The notes under the pieces were generated by a model. It did no database searches. It saw only the letters and a program-made list of their open reading frames with translations, and was not told the origin of the DNA. Below are positions 1-5,200 of a stretch of DNA of 12,247 bases, in pieces (the stretch's first letter is position 1; each line of letters opens with the position of its first letter). The position numbers were made by a program, and so were the translations under genes. Source of the DNA: UBA6987 sp045616945. GTDB lineage: Bacteria; Bacillota; Clostridia; Lachnospirales; Lachnospiraceae. The stretch spans positions 1 to 12,247 of the forward strand of contig JAZLHR010000080.1 of assembly GCA_045616945.1 (NCBI GenBank), given 5' to 3'.

Positions 1-72
1 CCCATACTAAATCCAAGCGTTTATCTACTGTGGGATTTACTTTGGGAATTTACGTTTTTCCGCAAGCAGGAT

Positions 73-105
73 GCAGGCGGCGGGAAAAAGCCTTTCGCTG
101 CCTGC
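73..105. other. Hairpin beside the symporter terminator
   Basis: A 10-bp inverted repeat (GCAGGCGGCG at 73-82, CGCTGCCTGC at 96-105, one G-T wobble) with a 13-base loop. Neither strand has a T-run after it, so it is not an intrinsic terminator by itself. It lies just beyond the T-run of the symporter terminator and could protect the 3' end of the transcript or be a leftover repeat. Positions 1-72 hold no gene or signal that I can support. Confidence 0.35.
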
Positions 106-109
106 GCAC

Positions 110-146
110 AAAAAAACGGCGCAGCCCCTTTAACGGAGCCGCGCCG
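110..146 (-). terminator. Intrinsic terminator of the NSS symporter gene
   Basis: On the minus strand a 12-bp GC-rich stem (CGGCGCGGCTCC paired with GGGGCTGCGCCG, two G-U wobbles) closes a GTTAAA loop and is followed at once by seven T residues (plus-strand A-run 110-116). It starts 18 bases after the symporter stop codon. This is a textbook rho-independent terminator and marks the end of that single-gene unit. Confidence 0.92.
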
Positions 147-164
147 CGATTCATCCGGAAAGCT

Positions 165-1505
165 TTACTTCCAGGCGAAGGTAACCATACCATAAATATA
201 TACGACCAGAACAATGGCAGGCACCACGTACTGGAAGATCGGACGCATCCAGGCCTTGACCTTCATGCCCTTGCCGGCATTGGCTTCCGCCACGAAATTA
301 TCCCAGCCCCAGCCGAACTTGAAGGTGCAGAACGCGGCCAGGCACAGGGAGCCCAAAGGCAGCAGGTTGCTGCTGACGATGAAATCCCAGAAATCCAGCC
401 AGGCAGTACCTTCGGCAAAAGGCTGGAAGGTGAACTTGCTGTAACCCAAAGCCGTGGTCATAGCCAGCAGCAGGATCACGATACCGCAGACAAGGCTTCC
501 CTTCGGTCTGGACCAGCCGGTCATCTCGCGGACCATCGCAAGGATGTTTTCGAATACGGCCAGTACGGTGGACATGGCGGCAAATACCATAAACAGGAAG
601 AACAGAGCACCCCACAGGCGGCCGCCGTTCATCTTATTGAATACGGCTGCCATGGTATCGAACAGCAGGCCGGGGCCGGCAGTCACTTCGGTATTGAAGG
701 CTGCGCAGGCGGGGAAAAGGATCATGCCGGCCATCAGGGCCGCAAAGGTATCCAGCGCGATAACGTTCACGGATTCACTGAGCAGCGCACGCTCTTTGTC
801 GATATAGCTGCCGAAAATAGCCATAGAACCGATACCGAGGCTCAGGGTGAAGAAGGCCTGATTCATAGCGGCAACGATCACGGAGCCGTCAATCTTGGAA
901 AAGTCGGGCAGCAGGTAGAATTTGTAGCCCGCGCCGGCGCCTTCCAGGGTACCGGAGTGAACAGCCAGAATAACCATCAGCACCAAAAGGGCCAGCATCA
1001 TGTATTTGGTCACGCGCTCCAGCCCGCCCTGCAGCTGGAAGCAAAGGATACCGAAGCCGAGCACAACGGTCACGACCAGATAGGTCACGTTTTCGCCGGC
1101 ATTGGTGATCATCCCCTCAAAGCTGAGATTCTGGTTATTGCCGGTCGCAAACTTGATGAAGTAGTTGATCATCCAGCCGCATACTACCGTATAGAAAGCC
1201 ATCAGAGCTACGTTGCCGAGCAGAGCCAGCGGGCCGTATACATGCCACTTCTGTCCCTTCTTCTGAAGCTTGGCAAGCATCTTGATGGGGCTGGCCTGAG
1301 CAGCACGGCCGATGGCGAACTCCATGGTCATGACAGGAAGGCCGAGGATCAGCAGGCAGATCAGATATACCAGCACGAAGCTGCCGCCGCCGTTCTGACC
1401 GGTCATCCAGGGGAACTTCCAAACATTGCCGCAGCCGATGGCGCAGCCTGCGCTCAGAAGGATGAAGCCCAAACGGCTCCCCAGCTTTTCACGTTGATTT
1501 TCCAT
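165..1505 (-). CDS. Sodium-dependent transporter, NSS (SNF) family
   Basis: Predicted inner-membrane Na+-coupled symporter, probably for an amino acid, of the neurotransmitter:sodium symporter family (LeuT/MhsT fold). The 446-residue protein has about 11 hydrophobic segments, a typical size for the shorter bacterial NSS members. The strongest family mark is TM1, residues 10-45, with the unwound AIGCGNVWKFP stretch that in LeuT-like proteins carries substrate and sodium ligands, followed by GQNGGGSF. LeuT has Arg in the gate position of this motif; here it is Lys (residue 30), which I recall as common in bacterial members. FGSYI near 231 also fits the family. The start was chosen at 1505 rather than an in-frame ATG 13 codons upstream because AAAGGAGG lies 8 bases before it. 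The gene has its own promoter, leader and terminator, so it is probably monocistronic. Substrate cannot be read from sequence. Confidence 0.93.
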   Translation of the reverse strand: MENQREKLGSRLGFILLSAGCAIGCGNVWKFPWMTGQNGGGSFVLVYLICLLILGLPVMTMEFAIGRAAQASPIKMLAKLQKKGQKWHVYGPLALLGNVALMAFYTVVCGWMINYFIKFATGNNQNLSFEGMITNAGENVTYLVVTVVLGFGILCFQLQGGLERVTKYMMLALLVLMVILAVHSGTLEGAGAGYKFYLLPDFSKIDGSVIVAAMNQAFFTLSLGIGSMAIFGSYIDKERALLSESVNVIALDTFAALMAGMILFPACAAFNTEVTAGPGLLFDTMAAVFNKMNGGRLWGALFFLFMVFAAMSTVLAVFENILAMVREMTGWSRPKGSLVCGIVILLLAMTTALGYSKFTFQPFAEGTAWLDFWDFIVSSNLLPLGSLCLAAFCTFKFGWGWDNFVAEANAGKGMKVKAWMRPIFQYVVPAIVLVVYIYGMVTFAWK

Positions 1506-1525
1506 TATTTTTCCTCCTTTGAAGC

Positions 1526-1574
1526 AAAAACGCCTCTGATCCATTCAGGGTCCAGAGGGCGAAAAAGTATTCGC
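1526..1574 (-). promoter_or_regulatory. Attenuator-like leader of the NSS gene
   Basis: The predicted leader RNA is about 117 nt. It contains a hairpin (CGCC-CTCTG paired with CAGAG-GCG, one bulged base, 1531-1561) followed by five T residues (plus-strand A-run 1526-1530), just ahead of the ribosome binding site. An upstream helix GCGAA/TTCGC (1570-1574 with 1559-1563) would use the same bases (1559-1561) as the foot of the hairpin, so the two structures cannot form together. This resembles a terminator/antiterminator switch. The ligand or signal is unknown, and an ACCGCG element at 1572-1577 only faintly recalls a T-box. Confidence 0.4.
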
Positions 1575-1628
1575 GGTAACGTCCATACTGACTTTTTTCC
1601 ATCCGCACCTTGTACCGGATACCGATGG

Positions 1629-1657
1629 ATATTATCACGCTGCTTTATCGAATGCAA
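1629..1657 (-). promoter_or_regulatory. Sigma-A promoter for the NSS gene
   Basis: On the minus strand TTGCAT (1652-1657) and TAATAT (1629-1634) are separated by exactly 17 bases, close to the sigma-A consensus TTGACA-17-TATAAT. The expected start of transcription is near 1622, which gives a leader of about 117 nt before the symporter ATG at 1505. Confidence 0.7.
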
Positions 1658-1701
1658 GCACAAATTTGCATTTATTCACCGTGTTTTCACACTTTTTGCA
1701 T

Positions 1702-1739
1702 AAAAAGCGCCCCCGTGCAGCACACGGGAGCGCATTTTT
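1702..1739 (-). terminator. Intrinsic terminator of the NagB-like gene
   Basis: An 11-bp stem (GCGCTCCCGTG / CACGGGGGCGC on the minus strand, one G-U pair) with a 5-base loop, followed by TTTTT. It begins 16 bases after the stop codon of the NagB-like gene and isolates it from the symporter promoter. A-runs and T-runs flank both sides, so it could also stop transcription on the plus strand. Confidence 0.9.
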
Positions 1740-1754
1740 CGCAGCAGAAGCGGA

Positions 1755-2726
1755 TCAGATGTTCCAATCCTCGATGCCGCAGTGCCAGCTGGCAAACGGA
1801 CGTGCGATCTTCTCGGATACGTAGCAGGTACCCTTGCCGAGACGCATGATGGAAGCGGGGCACTCCATGGAGATGGGGCCGTACAGTTCGATTCTGGAGA
1901 TCATACGCTGCCAGGTTCCGCCGGCTTCGTTGCTCAGCAGGTTGTGCAGTTCGAAACGATCCTTGGCCGTAACGATATCCTTCGGGCCGATGGTGGCAGC
2001 CTTGGGAGGAACAGCCCAAACGTCACCGGAATCACCGGTGGAGCTGAACAGGGAGTTCTCGCAGATGGTCAGAGGAGTCTCGGTCACGATGCGGGAACCG
2101 AGCTTGCAGAACTCTTCCAGGGAATCCGCTGCGAATTCCTTGCTGCGGGGATCGATGAAAGCAGTGTGTCCCGGCCAACCGGTCGCGGAATATACGCAGT
2201 CAACACCGCCGCCGCTGATATCTTCGATCATGCGGGAGTAAACGCCGTCACCCTTCAGATCGTTGGTGAATACATGCCAATGATCTACGGAAGGACGCAG
2301 GTCTTCACGGATGCGGTTGTAGAAATGCTCACGGAAGGAATAACCCAGGCTGGCGCCGTAGGTCAGAGGAGCCACGTTGCCGTCTTCGTCTGCCCATTCA
2401 TCCATAGCGAAAGCATCCACGTTGCGGGCGCTGACATTGTACTTGTTCAGCATTTCGGCAACGGCGGAATAAGCTTCGGGCCACTGGTTCGGGAAGATCA
2501 TGGTCAGGTGAGTGTTGTTCTTATCGCTCATCAGGATTCTGTAGAAGATATCCTGAACCATCAGCAGAGTGGGATCCATCACAACACGGACGCTGAAACC
2601 GTTCTCGTTGGTATATTCCATGTCCTCACGCTTGATGTTGCGGATTCTGTCGAGTTCCTCCAGGGGCATTTCACTGTTCGGAAGAAATGCGGAGGGTTTG
2701 AAACGAAATTCATCATATAAGCCCAT
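1755..2726 (-). CDS. NagB-like glucosamine-6-phosphate isomerase/deaminase family protein
   Basis: A 323-residue cytoplasmic protein of the NagB/sugar-phosphate isomerase family, longer than E. coli NagB (266). Family marks seen: DAFAMDEW at 104-111, matching the NagB MDEY loop with its catalytic Asp; GWPGHTAFIDP at 183-193, matching GNDGHIAFNEP; KAATIGPKDI at 242-251, matching the TVG..T segment; and CPASIMRL at 289-296, matching VPASILQL. In the second motif the NagB ring-opening Asp141 is replaced by Pro185 and Glu148 by Asp192, while His143 is kept as His187. The true reaction may therefore differ from glucosamine-6-phosphate deamination. Start chosen at 2726 because AGGAGG lies 7 bases upstream; an in-frame ATG at 2783 would lie ahead of most of the transcript. 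Monocistronic, with its own promoter and terminator. Family confidence is good, exact function uncertain. Confidence 0.82.
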   Translation of the reverse strand: MGLYDEFRFKPSAFLPNSEMPLEELDRIRNIKREDMEYTNENGFSVRVVMDPTLLMVQDIFYRILMSDKNNTHLTMIFPNQWPEAYSAVAEMLNKYNVSARNVDAFAMDEWADEDGNVAPLTYGASLGYSFREHFYNRIREDLRPSVDHWHVFTNDLKGDGVYSRMIEDISGGGVDCVYSATGWPGHTAFIDPRSKEFAADSLEEFCKLGSRIVTETPLTICENSLFSSTGDSGDVWAVPPKAATIGPKDIVTAKDRFELHNLLSNEAGGTWQRMISRIELYGPISMECPASIMRLGKGTCYVSEKIARPFASWHCGIEDWNI

Positions 2727-2771
2727 AATAAAAGCCTCCTGTATAAATGATGCGACCTCTCGATCCCCGCT

Positions 2772-2802
2772 ATTATAGCACAACAGCCCCGGGGACCGTC
2801 AA
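2772..2802 (-). promoter_or_regulatory. Extended -10 promoter for the NagB-like gene
   Basis: On the minus strand a perfect TATAAT (2772-2777) is preceded by TGC, an extended -10 element. TTGACG (2797-2802) is a good -35 hexamer but lies 19 bases away, two more than ideal, which the extended -10 can offset. The spacer contains the palindrome CCCCGGGG (2787-2794), a possible binding site. Transcription would begin near 2765, about 40 bases before the ATG. Confidence 0.75.
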
Positions 2803-2833
2803 TCGGTACAGGCTTAAGAAAACACGCAAATTC

Positions 2834-2864
2834 CGGCGGAGCGGCGTCAGGGCCCGCTCTGCCG
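2834..2864 (-). terminator. Possible terminator hairpin after the J-domain gene
   Basis: An 11-bp stem with one mismatch (CGGCAGAGCGG / CCGCTCCGCCG on the minus strand) and a 9-base loop, 120 bases after the stop of the J-domain gene. The following bases (GAATTTGCGTGTTTTC) are only partly T-rich, so as an intrinsic terminator it is weak. The rest of 2865-2983 is AT-rich, with a short AAACC/GGTTT inverted repeat near 2890-2906 and nothing coding that I can support. Confidence 0.4.
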
Positions 2865-2983
2865 CGCGGTATGCAGCCGAATAAAATAAACCGAATTTGG
2901 TTTTCGTTTAATATTATTAGTGTATCTTCATTTTGATATGGCCGGTGATTTTCATCTGCTTAATTTTCTTTCTGAAAAACCGA

Positions 2984-3781
2984 TCAGCAGCAGCAAAACA
3001 GCGGCAGCGCCGCTCCGTTGCCGCAGGTACAGCAGGACATCAGCATGCAGCAGCTTGCCGTACGCAGACAGGCACTCGTCCGCTCGTCACCGCCGCGCCC
3101 GAAATTCATGCCGCGCCGCTCATACCAGTTGCCGCCGCCCCGCAGTCGCTGCAGCAGAGAAGCATATTCCGGGTTGTCCGGTTCCAGTGAGCATGCCTTT
3201 TCGGCGTATTCCGCGGCAGTGACATTATTGCCCATACCGTCTGCCGCCGCAGCTGCCAGATAATACCACAGGGCCTGTCTGTTCTGCACGGACTGCAGCG
3301 CATTCCAAGCCTCCTGATAATGACCGGCATTAATATAGCTGACTGCCGCCTTCAGGCGGTTCGTATCCTCTTCACTGAAACCGCGGAACCGGTCGTTTTC
3401 CTGCTGTTCATACCGGCTGTAAGCCCCATAGCCGAACGGCCCGAAACCGAAGCCGAAGCCGCCGAAGCCGAAAGGATCGTATTCTTCGCGGTACTGCCGG
3501 TCACCGTCGTAGCTGCTTTGCGAATAACCGGAATAACGGCTGCTGCCCGGGCCGCAGCTGCCGGAACCGTGGGCATCGCCGCGGATGCCCTGCTCACGGT
3601 CGCGCATGATCTGCTCGTACGCCTGCTGGACTTCCTTGAATTTTTCCTCCGCAGCCGCGGCATTCGGATTATTGATATTGGCGTCCGGATGATATTTCCG
3701 GCTGAGAGACCGGTAGGCCTTTTTCACTTCCTCATCCGTTGCGGAGGCTTCTATGCCTAATACACTGTATGGATTAAACAC
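2984..3781 (-). CDS. J-domain protein with TPR-like region and cysteine-rich C-terminal tail
   Basis: A 265-residue DnaJ-like co-chaperone, predicted to stimulate an Hsp70 (DnaK) through its J domain (residues 1-63), with the catalytic HPD at 31-33. A Gly/Phe/Tyr-rich linker (102-120) follows. Next comes a helical, TPR-like segment (about 141-213, with NAGHYQEAWNAL and AAEYAEKACSLEPDNPEYA). The tail has nine Cys in the last 28 residues (238, 244, 245, 250, 251, 253, 263-265). It lacks the DnaJ zinc-finger repeats and C-terminal substrate domains, so it is a specialised J protein and not DnaJ itself. The start is GTG at 3781, with AAGGAGG six bases upstream; a longer in-frame ATG at 3856 lies inside the previous gene and adds only basic, non-J sequence. 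It overlaps the upstream gene by 8 bases, implying coupled translation. Its partner or substrate is probably one of the two upstream products (inference). Confidence 0.88.
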   Translation of the reverse strand: MFNPYSVLGIEASATDEEVKKAYRSLSRKYHPDANINNPNAAAAEEKFKEVQQAYEQIMRDREQGIRGDAHGSGSCGPGSSRYSGYSQSSYDGDRQYREEYDPFGFGGFGFGFGPFGYGAYSRYEQQENDRFRGFSEEDTNRLKAAVSYINAGHYQEAWNALQSVQNRQALWYYLAAAAADGMGNNVTAAEYAEKACSLEPDNPEYASLLQRLRGGGNWYERRGMNFGRGGDERTSACLRTASCCMLMSCCTCGNGAALPLFCCC

Positions 3782-4637
3782 CCTTCGCCTCCTTTTCAGC
3801 CTTTTCCCGCGCCGCAAGGTCCTTCCGGTGCAGCTCCTCAAAGCGGTTCCAGACACCCGCGTATAAAATATTCCGCAGAATATCTTCGTGCCTGATCACA
3901 GGCAGGCGTTCGAAAGCCAGCGAACACTCTCCCATCATCATATTCAGGACTTCCTGTGCCTTCGCATGGACCGCCAGGCGCGTCTCTCCGAAAGAGGCCC
4001 AGGGATTATAGGCATTTCGGCGGATATCCTTTTCCAGATCCTCATAGGCATCCATCAGATATATGAATTTTCCCAAATAAAAGCCGATCTTGCGCACATA
4101 CGGTTCCCAGGCATCCTGCTCATATACAAATATTTCTTCCAGCATATGGCCGGTCAGCCCGGCAGCCTCGTCCAGATCCTGCCGTTTTTCCTTTTCGCAT
4201 GCGGACAGCTGCCGTACATAGTTTTCCACGGCCTCTGCCTGACGCGGCCAGGCCTCCTTCACGGCACGGACCTTCCCGCGCATCCCCTTCGAGCGGAGCA
4301 GCGCGGTCAGCTTCTTATCATCCTGCCAATCATCCTGCAGATCATAATAAGAAAGCAGCAGATTCATATCCGCGGCATACGCGGTGAAGCGATTGCTCGC
4401 GGCAGTCTGCTTTGCCGCCGGATGCAGCAGACAGAATTTTTTCTGCCTGACCGTTTCCGGCTCATAGAGTGCGCTCAGAAAGATCTCCAGGAACGTCATA
4501 TCGAAGGAAAGCGTCCCCTGCCCGTTCAGCCCCGCACGGCTGCGGAGCGCGCGGCAGACGCCGCAGTAATAGCTGCGGTAAGTATCAAAATCCTTGAATT
4601 TAATTTCCGGACGGCAAACCGTCACATATCCGAACAT
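3774..4637 (-). CDS. DUF5685-like protein with squalene/phytoene-synthase-like motifs
   Basis: A 287-residue, largely helical protein that I recognise from memory as DUF5685-like (N terminus MFGYV, then YRSYYCGVC, then AADMNLLLSYYDLQDD). No function is established to my knowledge. Seen in the sequence: Cys25, Cys28, Cys69 and His72 form a CxxC...CxxH set that could bind a metal. Residues 99-107 (DLQDDWQDD) contain a literal DDxxD. Residues 188-212 contain D196-x3-D200-x3-D204 followed by N-x-Y-x-P, which fits most of the second squalene/phytoene synthase signature. The C terminus (270-287) is charged and probably a helix. No signal peptide or clear TM helix. It starts 3 bases after the stop of the zinc-ribbon membrane gene, with GGAG ahead of the ATG, and overlaps the J-domain gene by 8 bases, so the three are almost certainly co-translated. 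The link to an isoprenoid-synthase fold is inference. Confidence 0.85.
   Translation of the reverse strand: MFGYVTVCRPEIKFKDFDTYRSYYCGVCRALRSRAGLNGQGTLSFDMTFLEIFLSALYEPETVRQKKFCLLHPAAKQTAASNRFTAYAADMNLLLSYYDLQDDWQDDKKLTALLRSKGMRGKVRAVKEAWPRQAEAVENYVRQLSACEKEKRQDLDEAAGLTGHMLEEIFVYEQDAWEPYVRKIGFYLGKFIYLMDAYEDLEKDIRRNAYNPWASFGETRLAVHAKAQEVLNMMMGECSLAFERLPVIRHEDILRNILYAGVWNRFEELHRKDLAAREKAEKEAKGV
3788..3793 (-). promoter_or_regulatory. Ribosome binding site that fixes the GTG start of the J-domain gene
   Basis: AGGAGG on the minus strand, within AAAAGGAGGCGAAGG, six bases before GTG at 3781. It lies inside the last codons of the DUF5685-like gene. It supports the GTG start, which puts the J domain at the very N terminus as usual for this family. 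Confidence 0.85.
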
Positions 4638-4640
4638 AAC

Positions 4641-5072
4641 TCAGCTCCGTTTGATAAATTCCCGGCCGCATTTCGGGCAGGTGATGCATATCCTGCCGCG
4701 GCCCTTCGGCACACGCACCTTCTGACGGCAGCCCGGGCAGGAAAAGATCCTGTAAGAGGACTGCGATGCGCTGCTCCGACCGCTGCCGGCCGTGCTTCTC
4801 GTCTTTCCGAAGAGATCGCCGAAAAAGCGGACGACTTTCCCCTTCAGTTCCAAAAAGCGGGTGTTTTCGTCATACCGCCGCCGGATATCCCGCGACAGAA
4901 AACGGATATAGTAATAAATGATCAGGGCCCACACGAGGATCGTGAGGACCGATCTTTTCAAAAACAGATTCAATACCAGGCATACGGCTGTCAGCAAAAG
5001 CAAAAAACGCCCGTAATCGTCATTGCCGTAACGCCCCTGCATAAAACGTGCAAATTTTTCTCTGAAACTCAT
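4641..5072 (-). CDS. Two-TM membrane protein with C-terminal zinc ribbon
   Basis: A 143-residue hypothetical membrane protein. A short basic/aromatic N terminus is followed by two hydrophobic helices (about 22-38 and 41-58) joined by a tight KRS turn. A basic stretch follows (RDIRRR at 61-66), then a Ser-rich linker (93-106). The C-terminal zinc ribbon has C112-x2-C115 and C132-x2-C135 with an extra Cys at 129. By the positive-inside rule both ends should face the cytoplasm, placing the zinc ribbon there. First gene of the three-gene cluster, 3 bases upstream of the DUF5685-like gene. Its own ribosome binding site (GGAAG, 7 bases before ATG) is weak and falls in the arm of a perfect hairpin. 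I infer that it anchors the other two products at the membrane. No enzymatic motif is visible. Confidence 0.83.
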   Translation of the reverse strand: MSFREKFARFMQGRYGNDDYGRFLLLLTAVCLVLNLFLKRSVLTILVWALIIYYYIRFLSRDIRRRYDENTRFLELKGKVVRFFGDLFGKTRSTAGSGRSSASQSSYRIFSCPGCRQKVRVPKGRGRICITCPKCGREFIKRS

Positions 5073-5078
5073 TTTTTC

Positions 5079-5095
5079 TTCCGGTCAAGCCGGAA
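5079..5095 (-). promoter_or_regulatory. Hairpin covering the ribosome binding site of the zinc-ribbon gene
   Basis: A perfect 6-bp inverted repeat TTCCGG / CCGGAA with a 5-base loop, ending 6 bases before the ATG at 5072. Its 3' arm contains the GGAA of the only Shine-Dalgarno-like sequence, so folding would hide it. It has no T-run and is not a terminator. The rest of the 111-base gap up to whiA shows no convincing sigma-A promoter. Confidence 0.4.
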
Positions 5096-5178
5096 AATCC
5101 TTTCCATTCATTGGGAAATCCCCTCCGAATTCTGCCTCGCAACTGTGTCTTTCCGGTGAAAAGGAAATAAAATAAGGC

Positions 5179-5200
5179 AAAAATCACGGCTGCAGCCCGT
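5179..5200 (-). terminator. Weak terminator-like hairpin overlapping the whiA stop codon
   Basis: On the minus strand ACGG(G)C-TGCA-GCCGT folds into a 5-bp stem with one bulge and a 4-base loop, then GA and TTTTT (plus-strand A-run 5179-5183). The stem includes the last whiA codons and the stop codon. It is short, so read-through into the zinc-ribbon / DUF5685 / J-domain cluster is likely. Confidence 0.35.

Noticed and set aside
1510..1628. T-box riboswitch ahead of the symporter
   Set aside because: ACCGCG is present, but the adjacent UGGN is not, and the leader is too short for stem I with a specifier loop. Kept only as an unclassified attenuator.
30..1703. 557-codon open frame on the plus strand
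   Set aside because: Antisense to the NSS symporter gene, with a His/Gln/Gly-rich translation that resembles no protein; it arises from the high GC at third codon positions.
3385..3480. Low-complexity repeat suggesting a mobile or CRISPR-like element
   Set aside because: The repetitive bases simply encode the Gly/Phe-rich linker of the J-domain protein in frame.
3782..3856. Upstream ATG giving a 290-residue J protein
   Set aside because: The 25 extra residues are translated from within the DUF5685-like gene, have no family match, and no ribosome binding site precedes that ATG comparable to the AAGGAGG before the GTG.
3888..5159. 423-codon open frame on the plus strand
   Set aside because: Runs antisense across the DUF5685-like and zinc-ribbon genes and the gap after whiA, with no recognisable domain or ribosome binding site.
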